A stretch of 51,256 nucleotides of DNA. It comes from Deltaproteobacteria bacterium (GTDB lineage: Bacteria > Desulfobacterota > BSN033 > WVXP01). The stretch covers positions 1 through 51,256 of the forward strand of contig JAFDHF010000066.1 in the NCBI GenBank assembly GCA_019308905.1, written 5' to 3'. A program made the translations under genes and the position numbers. Each line of letters opens with the position of its first letter. The first letter of the stretch is position 1. Under the pieces are notes generated by a model. It saw only the letters and a list, made by a program, of their open reading frames with translations. It did not search any database and was not told the DNA's origin. Below are positions 35,363 to 43,722 of this stretch, in pieces.

Positions 35363-36364
35363 TCAATTCTCCAACAGCCGATAGAATCGGCTGTCCAGAT
35401 CGACCAGCCTGCCCTCTTCCATGAAGATTTCTCCGTCCAGTTCGATCGTGGGCTTCCAGTAGACCATATCAAAGTGTATGGGAGCCCGGTTCGTCCCTCC
35501 GAAGCCGATGTTGTTCCCCAGTGCGAAATGACCGGTGCCGTATACGCCTTCGTCTTCGATGATGTTGCCCCTGACAGCCCCTTTTGGATTGAGCCCGACG
35601 GCCAGCTCCGCGATCACCCGGCACGCGGGATCATCCATGGAGTCGAGGAGGGATTGCAGCCGTACCGCCTCTTTTCCTCCCTTGATGGATTGGACCTTAC
35701 CGTTTTCGACTTCGATCAATACGGGGTCTTCCACCAGGCCGAAGCCGGAAAAACTGGCGTCTATCACCAGCCTTCCCTCTGTCTTCTCCTCGATCGGTGC
35801 AATATAGACCTCGAGGTCTGGAATGCCGATCATCTGTCCGGGCTCATGGCATATTCCCGAGCACGTCGCCGCCTTGCGTTCGGCAATATCCAACCGGACG
35901 TCGGTACCTGCCGGTGCCCTGACGTGTGCGCGGCCGGCGGCATCGAACCTCCGCGCAACGAGATCGACGAGTGGTTTGAGTGCCGTGAAGTCCGCTTCGA
36001 TTGCTCCGGATGTCAGGGTCTGCTCCGTACACTCCGTCAAAGCCAGGCATCTTGCCCCGGCTTTCAGAGCCTCTGCCAGTGCCGAGGAGTGGCCCAGTGT
36101 TCGCGTGGTCGCGGCCAGGATAACATCGGCTTCTTTCATGGCAGCGGCCACGATCCTGCCCGGTTCCTGTCCGGGCAGTTTCAGGGGGGATGTCACCATC
36201 ACCGTCACGTTACCGTCGACTGCACCGGCCGCGGCGGCCAGTGCCTCGGCCACGGAAGAGGGCCTGCCGTTGTCCGTAATGATGAGAACATTCTCCCCTT
36301 GTTTGACACCTGCACAGGTCTCAACGATCTTCTTGGCGCCTTTTGCCAGTTCCATCCGATACAT
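35363..36364 (-). CDS. M29-like metalloprotein (aminopeptidase T / NicX-like)
   Basis: A 333-residue protein resembling the M29 peptidase superfamily, which includes thermophilic aminopeptidases and the NicX ring-cleaving dioxygenase. Visible features are KKIVETCAGVKQGENVLIITDNGRPSSVAEALAAAA, the C-terminal IAELAVGLNPKGAVRG and IIEDEGVYGTGHFALGNNIGFGGTNRAPIHFDMVYWKPTIELDGE; the Glu, His and Asp residues here match metal-ligand positions of the fold. Start 36364 (MYRMELAKG) has GGAG upstream; M at 36355 is an alternative. It heads the TRAP operon, which suggests it acts on the imported compound. The function could be hydrolysis or ring cleavage. Confidence 0.78.
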   Translation of the reverse strand: MYRMELAKGAKKIVETCAGVKQGENVLIITDNGRPSSVAEALAAAAGAVDGNVTVMVTSPLKLPGQEPGRIVAAAMKEADVILAATTRTLGHSSALAEALKAGARCLALTECTEQTLTSGAIEADFTALKPLVDLVARRFDAAGRAHVRAPAGTDVRLDIAERKAATCSGICHEPGQMIGIPDLEVYIAPIEEKTEGRLVIDASFSGFGLVEDPVLIEVENGKVQSIKGGKEAVRLQSLLDSMDDPACRVIAELAVGLNPKGAVRGNIIEDEGVYGTGHFALGNNIGFGGTNRAPIHFDMVYWKPTIELDGEIFMEEGRLVDLDSRFYRLLEN

Positions 36365-36434
36365 TTTCTGTTCGCTCTCCAAAATTTGTAGCGGAAAGGG
36401 ATACGATGACGATGAGGGGTAAATGAAATCCGGT

Positions 36435-36454
36435 GCCACGCCCTGGTGCGTGGC
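36435..36454 (-). promoter_or_regulatory. Leader hairpin upstream of the M29-like gene
   Basis: A perfect 7-bp inverted repeat GCCACGC/GCGTGGC with a 6-nt loop, about 70 nt upstream of the start codon and inside the predicted 5' leader. Its role is unknown. Confidence 0.5.
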
Positions 36455-36534
36455 CTCTATCCGTTGAGTCCCAGCCTTTGGTGGCGGTCCGGCCGATCCT
36501 GGTAGAGGGCTGTAACTCGCTTTGTGACGGAGGG

Positions 36535-36564
36535 AGTCTAGCAGAGGAGCCGCTTATGTGTCAA
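36535..36564 (-). promoter_or_regulatory. Sigma70-type promoter of the M29-TRAP operon
   Basis: On the minus strand: TTGACA (36559-36564), an 18-bp spacer, TAGACT (36535-36540). The predicted leader is about 165 nt. Confidence 0.65.
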
Positions 36565-36694
36565 GGAAAAAGCCGCGGGAATATACCGACTTTTCGAGAA
36601 GACCGTCATACCGTCAGAAGGGCAAACGACGGGAATTTCAAGACCTTATGAGGATCCCTGACCGAAGACCCGGGTAGCTCTGCCCGGTGTCGTG

Positions 36695-36723
36695 TTGACA
36701 TGCCGAAGACCATGGGATAGCAT
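36695..36723 (+). promoter_or_regulatory. Sigma70-type promoter of the ferredoxin-AOR operon
   Basis: TTGACA (36695-36700), a 17-bp spacer, TAGCAT (36718-36723). It lies about 55 nt before the ferredoxin start. Confidence 0.7.
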
Positions 36724-36781
36724 TGCAGCGTATTGACTGGCGCGGATTCTCCATATTGCTCCAGGGATATTCGAGGTGTCC

Positions 36782-37054
36782 ATGATGCGGGTGGTCAGAG
36801 ATCCCAAAGCGTGCTACGGGTGCCGGGCCTGCGAGATCGCATGTTCTTTTCATCATCGGGGCGTGTTTTCTCCGGGAGGAGGTTCAATCACTGTTTCCAA
36901 AGACGGTCGAGTCGGACTCATCCACTGGCGTTTGGACTCGACCTGTGATCACTGTGAGGGAGAGGATCAACCTCTCTGTGTGCGCTTCTGTGCTTACCAA
37001 GCACTGCGGATGGTTCCAACAGGGGAGGAGCAGATTGCCGATAGGAGACATTAA
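36782..37054 (+). CDS. 4Fe-4S dicluster ferredoxin-like protein, AOR partner
   Basis: A 90-residue protein. The first cluster motif is CYGCRACEIAC and the second is CDHCEGEDQPLCVRFC, each a full set of four cysteines, resembling the N-terminal part of HycB/CooF-type electron carriers. Such proteins are normally 130-180 residues with up to four clusters, so this is a short form. ATG 36782 has GAGGTG upstream; GTG 36776 is an alternative. Its 3' end overlaps the AOR start by 20 nt, so the two are translationally coupled and it probably passes electrons to or from AOR. Confidence 0.85.
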   Translation: MMRVVRDPKACYGCRACEIACSFHHRGVFSPGGGSITVSKDGRVGLIHWRLDSTCDHCEGEDQPLCVRFCAYQALRMVPTGEEQIADRRH

Positions 37055-38957
37055 AGGGGGTTTGGCAGGAAGCATCTTGAGGGTGGATCTCGGCCGAGGG
37101 AAGGTATGGACCGAGGAAACGGAGGCCTATGCCCGGAAATTCGTGGGGGGCAGGGCGATCAACTCGCTCATCCTGCTCAACGAGCTCGACCGGGCGACCA
37201 AGTGGTCCGATCCCGAAAACCTGTTGATCTTCGGTGTGGGGGCCCTGGTCGGCACGCTCGCGCCGGGGGCGTGCCGTATGTCGATCGAGACCAAGAACGT
37301 CTTCAACAACGGCAAGGGGTCGGCCAACGTGGGGGGGCATTTCGGCGCGGAGCTCAAATACGCCGGCTTTGATCATGTGGTGATAACGGGGAAGTCGGAC
37401 AGGCCGGTCTACCTGTGGATTCACAACGGCAAGGCAGAACTCAGGGATGCCGCATCGATCTGGGGAAAGACGACCTTTGAAACAGAAGAGATCCTGGAAA
37501 GGCAACACGCGCCTCTCCGCATCAGGGTGGCCTCGATCGGACCGGCCGGCGAGAACAGGGTCAGGGGTTCAGGGGTTGTCTGCGACCGGGCCAAGGCGGC
37601 CGGGGGGTCGGGTGTCGGCTGCGTGATGGGAGACAAGAGGTTGAAGGCGGTGGTCGCGTGCGGCCAGGGTGGATCAATCAAGTTGGCTGATCCGGAGGGG
37701 TTTTTCAGGGCCGTGGATCTGGCCATCGACAAGGTCAAGCGATCCCCCCTGTCCCAGATGATGAAGACCGAGACACTTGCGGGCCGGTGGAGCGACCCGG
37801 ATTCGGGCAACTGGGATTTTCTCGTGAGCGCCCGCAACGGCCAAGACGATTTCTGGGAGAGGGAGAAAAGGATCAGGTTCGCGGATCGGGAAACGGGGTT
37901 TCCCAAGAACAGAAAGAGGGTTACGGCCTGCTTCATGTGTCCGGTCGGGTGCATGCCTTTCTCCGAGATAGACGAGGGAAGATACAGGGGAACCAGAGGG
38001 GAGGGGTTTTGGAGCAACACCGTCATGGACGCGGTGAGGCTCGACATAACCGATCCGGATGGGATGACAAAGGCGTGGATCCTGGCAAACGAATTGGGCC
38101 TGGATACCGATTTTGCGACCAACGTGGCCTCATGGGCTTTTGAGTGTTATGAAAGGGGGCTCCTCACCAGGGAAGACACCGGCGGCCTAAGGCTCGAATG
38201 GGGAAACGTCGAGGCTTTCATCGAGCTCCTGAAAAGGCTGGCCCACCGGCAGGGGATCGGGGATTTCCTGGCCCATGGGGTGAAGGAGGCATCCCGGAAG
38301 CTCGGCAGGGGGTCCGAGGCCTTTGCGATTCACATGAAAGGGCAGGATTCGATAGAGCCATTCAGGGTCCCCAAGGGTTGGGCCCTCGGGGTGGCGACCT
38401 CCCCTGTTGCCGGGCGACATCTGCGGGGCACCTCCATCGGAGGGGAGAGATTCGGCCCCAAGGACGCGTCGTTCCCCGCCCACACCTACGCTGATCAGCC
38501 CAAGTACGTGGTTTGGCAGTCACTGACAAAGGAAATGGAAGACATGGTGGGTATCTGTGTCTACGTGGGCACCTGGTCGGGGGCATACGCCCTCGAGCCC
38601 TCGGACTACGTGGCTCTGGCCGACTCGGCCATGGGAATCGATCTGACAGAGGAAGAGTTTTTTGCCGTCGCCCGCCGGTCATACAACCTGGAAAAGGCAT
38701 TCAATACCCTTCACACGGATTTCGACCGAAAGGACGACTACCCTCCTGCAAGGTTCATGAAAGAGCCGGTCAAGAGGGGACCGTACGCCGGGTTTCGGTG
38801 TGAAAAGGAGAACTGGGACAGGTTGCTGGATGAGTTTTACGGCCTGCAAGGCTGGGATATCGAGACCGGCTTGCAGACCCGGTCCTCTCTGTCAAAACTC
38901 GGCATGGAGGATGTGGCCCAAAAGCTCGAAAGAGCAGGAAGACTCCTCGACAAATAA
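37035..38957 (+). CDS. aor: Aldehyde:ferredoxin oxidoreductase family tungstoenzyme
   Basis: A 640-residue AOR-family protein that would interconvert carboxylates and aldehydes using a tungsten bis-pterin cofactor and one [4Fe-4S] cluster. Pterin-binding and domain 1 features are FVGGRAINSLILLNEL, FGVGALVGTLAPGACRMSIETKN and GGHFGAELKYAGFDHVVITGK. Cluster ligands are Cys299, Cys302 and Cys306 (CFMCPVGC) and Cys508 (VGICVY). A TTG start at 37035 with GGGGAGGAG upstream gives the normal family N-terminus (GGLAGSILRVDLGRGKVW); the ATG at 36945 would add 30 residues encoded inside the ferredoxin gene. The exact aldehyde is unknown. Confidence 0.92.
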   Translation: MPIGDIKGGLAGSILRVDLGRGKVWTEETEAYARKFVGGRAINSLILLNELDRATKWSDPENLLIFGVGALVGTLAPGACRMSIETKNVFNNGKGSANVGGHFGAELKYAGFDHVVITGKSDRPVYLWIHNGKAELRDAASIWGKTTFETEEILERQHAPLRIRVASIGPAGENRVRGSGVVCDRAKAAGGSGVGCVMGDKRLKAVVACGQGGSIKLADPEGFFRAVDLAIDKVKRSPLSQMMKTETLAGRWSDPDSGNWDFLVSARNGQDDFWEREKRIRFADRETGFPKNRKRVTACFMCPVGCMPFSEIDEGRYRGTRGEGFWSNTVMDAVRLDITDPDGMTKAWILANELGLDTDFATNVASWAFECYERGLLTREDTGGLRLEWGNVEAFIELLKRLAHRQGIGDFLAHGVKEASRKLGRGSEAFAIHMKGQDSIEPFRVPKGWALGVATSPVAGRHLRGTSIGGERFGPKDASFPAHTYADQPKYVVWQSLTKEMEDMVGICVYVGTWSGAYALEPSDYVALADSAMGIDLTEEEFFAVARRSYNLEKAFNTLHTDFDRKDDYPPARFMKEPVKRGPYAGFRCEKENWDRLLDEFYGLQGWDIETGLQTRSSLSKLGMEDVAQKLERAGRLLDK

Positions 38958-38961
38958 AAAA

Positions 38962-39115
38962 ACAAGGGGTCAAGTCTCGATTTGAGTCTTAGTATGAACT
39001 ATTTAATAACTACAAGTACTTAGGTTCGTTCTGTACGGCGTATCTTTCTTTCCTCTTTTGATTTTCGATACCTTTTTGATTCCCTTTCCGTTTTTTCCTT
39101 TCCAGGGCCAGACAT
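38962..39115 (-). repeat. Decayed IS/MITE end, copy 1
   Basis: The first 29 nt (ACAAGGGGTCAA, then TCTCGATTTGAGTCTT) are nearly identical to 50232-50260. Similarity continues patchily for about 70 nt more, including GTACTTA and GTATCTTTC. Read on the minus strand, both copies can encode a short C-terminal peptide with ERY and KY before a stop, as if both derive from the 3' end of a transposase gene. No right-hand inverted end is evident for this copy. The rest of the gap to 39236 is purine-rich and empty. Confidence 0.55.
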
Positions 39116-39236
39116 GTTATCATGAGAGACGGCGGTGAGCCTGCCGGGGAGGGGGGAAAGGCAGACGGGCCGCCGTGGAGAGTGGGAGGGGCGGGGCAGG
39201 GCAGGCGGGGCAACCCCCGGGAAGGGAGGACAGATC

Positions 39237-40037
39237 TTGGCCGTCGGAATATCGAGCTATGCGTACAGGTGGGCGGTCGAGCTTGCCGGTCTCGATGCTT
39301 TTGGGCTGCTCGAGCGCTCGCAAGAGGCAGGGGCCGAGGTCGTACAGATCTGCGACAATCTTCCCCTCGACGGTTTGCCGGGCAAAATGCTAGATGCCCT
39401 TGCCGGAAAGGCCGGGGAACTCCGCCTGGTCCTGGAAGTCGGCATGAAGGGGTGTGAGCCCGAAAGCCTTCACCGGAACCTCGAGGTGACAAGACGCCTC
39501 GGCGCTTCTCTGCTCAGGGTTGTCCTGCCCGAAGCCCGGGGCAAGCCTTCCCGCGACGGGCTTGTGGCCATGCTGGGATCCCTGTTGCCGGAGCTCCGAG
39601 AATGGAAGATCACCCTGGCCGTTGAAAACCATTTCGGCATGCTTCCCTCGGAGCTTGCCGGCATCGTGACGGCCGTGGGCGATCCCCTGGTCGGGGTGTG
39701 TCTTGATCCGGTGAACTCGGTAAGCAGGTTGGTCGGTCCGGGCGAGACGGTAGCCACGCTTGCGCCTCTGGCGGTTTCGGTGCACGCCAAGGATGTAAAG
39801 GCCGTTCGCCGGAATACCGGCTTCTACATTACGGGCTGTCCATTGGGCGAGGGAATGGTTGATTTGCCTGAGTTGGTGGCAGCTTTGCACCGGGCGGGTC
39901 GTTCACCCAACTTCTTGGTTGAGGCCTGGATGGACCGGTTGGAGAACGATGCGTCCACATTGTCCCAAGAGGACGTCTGGACACGCCATGGTATCAGATA
40001 CATGAAAGACCTGCTGGCATCAAGAGGCAGCGACTAA
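39237..40037 (+). CDS. Sugar phosphate isomerase/epimerase-like TIM barrel protein
   Basis: A 266-residue AP_endonuc_2/xylose-isomerase-like barrel. A TTG start at 39237 is chosen because GGGAGG lies at good spacing and the protein then opens with the first barrel strand (AVGISSYAYRWAV). Probable metal ligands lie in LAVENHFG (Glu), VGVCLDPVNS (Asp) and SVHAKDVKA (His), with a final Glu in FLVEAWMDR. These proteins epimerise keto-sugars or act on inositol derivatives; the substrate is unknown. It is followed 77 nt later by the PdxA-like gene, with which it probably shares a catabolic role. Confidence 0.85.
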   Translation: MAVGISSYAYRWAVELAGLDAFGLLERSQEAGAEVVQICDNLPLDGLPGKMLDALAGKAGELRLVLEVGMKGCEPESLHRNLEVTRRLGASLLRVVLPEARGKPSRDGLVAMLGSLLPELREWKITLAVENHFGMLPSELAGIVTAVGDPLVGVCLDPVNSVSRLVGPGETVATLAPLAVSVHAKDVKAVRRNTGFYITGCPLGEGMVDLPELVAALHRAGRSPNFLVEAWMDRLENDASTLSQEDVWTRHGIRYMKDLLASRGSD

Positions 40038-40114
40038 GAGTCAGCGGGGAATCGTCTTGCTTTTTCTCTCACAGGGCCAGTGGAGAGCTTCCGTGCCTGC
40101 AAAGGGAGGAGACA

Positions 40115-41143
40115 ATGCCGATAGAAAAGCCGGTCATCGCAATAACCATGGGTGATGCCTCTGGAATCGGGCCGGAGATTATCGCAAAGGTACTTTCGAT
40201 GGAGAAGGCCTACGGCTGTTGTCGTCCTTTTGTTGTGGGTGATCCCGAGGTCATGAGGCAGGCGTCTAGAGTGGCTGGGACAGAGTTGCGGGTCCGCCAA
40301 ATCGGGGATCTGTCGGAAGCGAGGTTTTCGTTCTCTGAGATGGATGTTCTGTGCCCAGAGGGTGTACAAGTTCACGAGATAAGATGGGGAAGACTTGATC
40401 CTGCCATGGGCAGAGCTGCAGCACTGTGCTTGGAAGCGGCTTTCAAAATGGCTCTGGACAAGGAGGTTGACGGTGTTGTATCGGCACCGCTAAACAAGGA
40501 GGCGTTTCATCGGGCAGGATACAACTATTTAGACGAACTGGAATACCTGGCAGAGTTGACAGAGAGCGCCGAGCCCTTCACAATGGGAGTCATCGATTCT
40601 GTCTGGACAGTCGCCGTCACATCTCACGTGCCCTTTCGCGACATTGCCGCCATGATAAAGAAGGACAGGGTGGTCAGGTATCTCTGCCTCATGAACGATA
40701 CATTGCGAAAAATCGGAGTGCAGGAACCAATGATCGCGGTGGCCGCTCTGAACGTTCACGGGGGGGAAGGGGGGCTCTGCGGGCGCGAGGAGGTGGACGA
40801 GATAATTCCGGCCATCGAGGAGGCAAGGAAGCTGGGTTTGCGGGTAGAGGGACCCTTCCCTGGCGATACCCTTTTCCTCAGGGTTATGGATGGGGGGTTT
40901 GCTGGGGTGGTCTGCATGTACCACGACCAGGCAAACATAGCACGGAAACTTCTCGCCAGAAGAAAAGGCGCCACGCTGCTCATGGGCCTGCCCGTTCCGG
41001 TGGGGACGACCGCCCATGGGACGGCATTCGACATTGCAGGAAAAGGGATCGCCGATCCGGGCAGCCTGAGCGATGCTCTCAGATATACCGCCAAGCTTTG
41101 CTCGCAGAGAGAGCAAGGGGTCAAACAAGGTGTCACCCATTGA
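40115..41143 (+). CDS. pdxA: PdxA family NAD-dependent dehydrogenase (4-hydroxythreonine-4-phosphate or phospho-threonate/erythronate type)
   Basis: A 342-residue cytosolic oxidoreductase with the PdxA opening AITMGDASGIGPEI, VVSAPLNKEAFHRAGY, TSHVPFRDIAAMI, the metal-site ALNVHGGEGGLCGREE and CMYHDQANIARKLL, and VPVGTTAHGTAFDIAGKG at the cofactor site. AAAGGGAGGAG precedes the ATG. The family includes vitamin B6 biosynthetic PdxA and PdxA2-type enzymes of four-carbon sugar acid breakdown. The neighbouring epimerase-like gene and the lack of other pdx genes favour the catabolic PdxA2 role. That is inference. Confidence 0.9.
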   Translation: MPIEKPVIAITMGDASGIGPEIIAKVLSMEKAYGCCRPFVVGDPEVMRQASRVAGTELRVRQIGDLSEARFSFSEMDVLCPEGVQVHEIRWGRLDPAMGRAAALCLEAAFKMALDKEVDGVVSAPLNKEAFHRAGYNYLDELEYLAELTESAEPFTMGVIDSVWTVAVTSHVPFRDIAAMIKKDRVVRYLCLMNDTLRKIGVQEPMIAVAALNVHGGEGGLCGREEVDEIIPAIEEARKLGLRVEGPFPGDTLFLRVMDGGFAGVVCMYHDQANIARKLLARRKGATLLMGLPVPVGTTAHGTAFDIAGKGIADPGSLSDALRYTAKLCSQREQGVKQGVTH

Positions 41144-41994
41144 AGGGCACCCTGTCGAAGGGCAACAGCTATCTGGAGTTCACCCAAGAAATTCAGGCTT
41201 CAAACAGAGTGGGTTGAGGTGGGTATCTTCCGGTCTCATCGTGCTGACGCACAGGGCCCTTCCCGATTCTTCTGAGTATTGCCTGGATGCCGTAGGCAAG
41301 AGCATAGTAGTGAAGGTCCGGGATACCGAAAACCCGCTTTGCCGCCTCGAGCACATGAAGAGCCAGGATCTTGAGCTTGGCCTGTGTGCCCAGCCTCAGG
41401 GCGGTGAAGTAGGCTGCTGCCAGGACAAGAAGTGAGGCAGTATTTTGCAGCCGGCCATAGAGTCAAGAGCCGAACGTCCTCAGAGGCGCAGCTGCCCTTG
41501 ATAAAGCGGATCGTGTCCTCGATACGCCACCGGGTCATATGGGCCTCCACAATCTGCTACAAAACCCTGCGACTGCAGTGCATGGGCCGTGTGGTCAAAA
41601 GCATCATGGGCTCCCGGCCAACCCCCTTGACCACAACAAGCCACAAGGGCCGGTCCGAATGGTCGACCAGGCGAACGGGCCAAGAAAACCAAAACGGGTT
41701 CAGATGGGCCCTTTCTTCATTTCTTGATTCTCAAGTGGAAACCTCCTGTTGCCTGGCTCCTGAGCCCGGCGTGGTCTATGATAATGATCCTCGGTATCCC
41801 TTCCCGGGTGTTTTCTTTTCGGCCTTGGCTCTCAACCTGGGATTGTTAATCTATCATGCGGAGGTTAGGATGAGTTAAGAGGTGTTACGATCTTTAGAGC
41901 AAGTTGACCCCCTTTGTCCTGCCTATCGATCCAAAAAGGGGAGTCCGAGGGGAGGAAGAGGAAAAGAGAAGGGGCGAAGAAAAGGGGTACGGAC
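41144..41994. other. Intergenic region with transposase relic
   Basis: This 851-nt gap contains a frameshifted 3' part of an insertion-sequence transposase on the minus strand (41193-41680). The remainder, about 41680-41994, has no gene I can support; short plus-strand frames here are shadows. A segment AGTTGACCCCCTTTGTCC near 41900 weakly resembles the end of the MITE-like element at 50640 but is too short to call. Confidence 0.6.
41193..41680 (-). pseudogene. Transposase fragment, DDE (IS4-like) family, frameshifted and truncated
   Basis: Read from right to left the minus strand gives LWLVVVKGVGREPMMLLTTRPM, an internal stop, then VEAHMTRWRIEDTIRFIKGSCASEDVRLLT. After a frameshift near 41447 it continues as TASLLVLAAAYFTALRLGTQAKLKILALHVLEAAKRVFGIPD and ends RRIGKGP...PTLFEA with a TGA at 41193. 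TRWRIEDTIRFIK followed by the long Ala/Leu helix is the C-terminal part of an IS4-type DDE transposase, including the region of the catalytic Glu. The N-terminal half is missing and no terminal repeats are visible. Confidence 0.8.
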
Positions 41995-42681
41995 ATGTCC
42001 AATGTGCAAGAGGTCATTGAGAAACTGAAGGCCAGGGCCAAGCCCGAAAATGTGGAAGGAATGGTAAAATTCGGCATGACCGGTGATAAGAGGCTGGGAG
42101 TATCCGTCCCTGAGTTGCGCAAACTTGCCAGGGAGATCGGCAGAGATCACATGCTGGCCCTTGAGCTGTGGAAGACCGGAATTCCTGAAGCGAAGATAGT
42201 GGCCGGGATGGTCGGCGACCCGGAGAGGCTTACCGAGCGGCAGATGGAGAGCTGGGTAAAGGGATTTGATTCATGGGATGTGTGCGATCAGGTCTGCATG
42301 AATCTTTTTGAGAAATCTCCCCTGGTGATGAAGAAAATCCATGATTGGAGCGAGCGGGAGGAGGAGTTTGTCAAGCGGGCCGCCTATGCACTGATAGCCT
42401 GCCTCGCCTGGCACGACAAGGAAGCAAAAGACGAGGTATTCATTGAACTCCTCCCTCTCATAAAGCGCGGGGCTACGGATGGCCGGAACTTCGTCAAGAA
42501 GGCCGTGGACTGGGCACTGAGGAGTATCGGGAAAAGGAATCCAAGTCTCAACAGAGCCGCGATAAAGACAGCCGGAGAAATCCAGGGGGTTGATTCCAAA
42601 TCTTCCCGCTGGATCGCCTCCAGTACCCTCCGCGAGCTGACAAGCGAAGCAGTTCAGGAAAGGCTCAAGAGAAACAGGTGA
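41995..42681 (+). CDS. DNA alkylation repair protein, AlkD-like
   Basis: A 228-residue all-helical HEAT-like repeat protein. Features of the DNA alkylation repair family are GVSVPELRKLAREIGRDHMLALELWKTGIPEAKIVA, VKGFDSWDVCDQVCMNLF, EREEEFVKRAAYALIACLAWHDK and GRNFVKKAVDWALRSIGKRN. The WDVCD motif and the paired Trp residues are typical. AlkD excises bulky cationic alkylated bases without base flipping. ATG 41995 has AAAGGGG upstream; the frame extends further 5' with a basic, unlikely sequence. No other repair gene is nearby. Confidence 0.9.
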   Translation: MSNVQEVIEKLKARAKPENVEGMVKFGMTGDKRLGVSVPELRKLAREIGRDHMLALELWKTGIPEAKIVAGMVGDPERLTERQMESWVKGFDSWDVCDQVCMNLFEKSPLVMKKIHDWSEREEEFVKRAAYALIACLAWHDKEAKDEVFIELLPLIKRGATDGRNFVKKAVDWALRSIGKRNPSLNRAAIKTAGEIQGVDSKSSRWIASSTLRELTSEAVQERLKRNR

Positions 42682-42802
42682 CCAGGGGCAAAACATTTGA
42701 GCTGATCGGGTCGACTCCGCACACTTGACATTCAAGCGGAGGAACAAGGGGGATGAGGCCGTCCTAATTTGGCGGAAACAAGAATAATCGGAGGGAGAAA
42801 TC

Positions 42803-43654
42803 ATGGCAGAATCCCCTGAAAGGACTGGAAACTTCGTTGGTCACGACGGACTGAAGATCTTTTATCGCCAATTCCAGGCCGTTGGTGAGCGGGCGCGCCT
42901 GGTGATTGCCCACGGTTTGGGAGAGCACTCCGGTCGCTATGGGAATGTCGTAAATCGGCTGCTTCCTAGAGGCATATCGATCTGGATCCCGGATCATCGC
43001 GGACATGGCAGAAGCGAGGGCAAACGGGGACATATTTTGACCTTCGAGCAATACCACCTGGATTTGCGACTGATGATCGAGTCTGCCAGGGAGGGCCTCG
43101 CTGAGGGCGGAAAGGTTTTTCTCCTGGGACACAGTATGGGCGGTCTTATCGCGCTTTATCTCACTTTGCAAAGCCCTGAACTTATCGACGGCGTGATCGT
43201 CTCTTCACCGGGCCTGGGGATGGCAATTGAGGTGCCGGGAGTGAAAATCCTCTTGGGAAAGGCTATGTCTTTTCTCTGGCCCGGCTTGACCATGAGCAGC
43301 GCGTTAGACGCCACCAAAATCAGTCACGATAAAGAGGTTGTCAGGGCCTATGAAAACGATCCATTGGTACACGACAGGGTCAGCGTCCGCTGGTTTACCG
43401 AATTCTCGTCGGCCATGAAGACACTCAATCAGCGGGCATCAGAGGTATCCGTTCCGATCCTGATGCAAGTGGCCGGCAACGACCACCTGGTAAGTGCTCA
43501 GGCCAGTGAACTCTTTTTTCAAAAGCTGAAAGTTAACGACAAAACCCTCTACGTTTATGAGGGGTCGTATCACGAGATATACAACGAATCGGAAAATCAA
43601 AAAGAGAAAGCGCTCAACGACCTTGAAAAGTGGTTGGAAAACCACATTGAGTAA
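42803..43654 (+). CDS. Alpha/beta hydrolase, monoacylglycerol lipase / lysophospholipase-like
   Basis: A 283-residue Hydrolase_4 family protein. The oxyanion motif is HGLGEHSGRY, then PDHRGHGRSEGKRGHI. The nucleophile is Ser111 in GHSMGG, with acid Asp227 in AGNDHLV and base His257 in GSYHEIYNE, so the triad is complete. The cap region is about 140-195. There is no signal peptide, so it is cytosolic or membrane-associated. GGAGGGAGAAATC precedes the ATG. It probably hydrolyses monoacylglycerol or another acyl ester. It converges on mttB, with a small stem GCCC/GGGC in the 68-nt gap. Confidence 0.92.
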   Translation: MAESPERTGNFVGHDGLKIFYRQFQAVGERARLVIAHGLGEHSGRYGNVVNRLLPRGISIWIPDHRGHGRSEGKRGHILTFEQYHLDLRLMIESAREGLAEGGKVFLLGHSMGGLIALYLTLQSPELIDGVIVSSPGLGMAIEVPGVKILLGKAMSFLWPGLTMSSALDATKISHDKEVVRAYENDPLVHDRVSVRWFTEFSSAMKTLNQRASEVSVPILMQVAGNDHLVSAQASELFFQKLKVNDKTLYVYEGSYHEIYNESENQKEKALNDLEKWLENHIE

Positions 43655-43722
43655 GCCCTGAACGATACTAGGCCCCTTCGGGCTGACAGGGTAAGGTGTT
43701 GCTGTTCTTGTCAAGCCTTTTG

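Larger units (their letters stand above)
36365..36781. other. Divergent promoter region between the M29/TRAP and ferredoxin/AOR operons
   Basis: There is no gene in this 417-nt gap. It holds a leader hairpin (36435-36454), a leftward promoter (36535-36564) and a rightward promoter (36695-36723). A further 5-bp stem CCGGG/CCCGG (36670-36687) lies just before the rightward -35 box and could be an operator or terminator. Confidence 0.65.
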
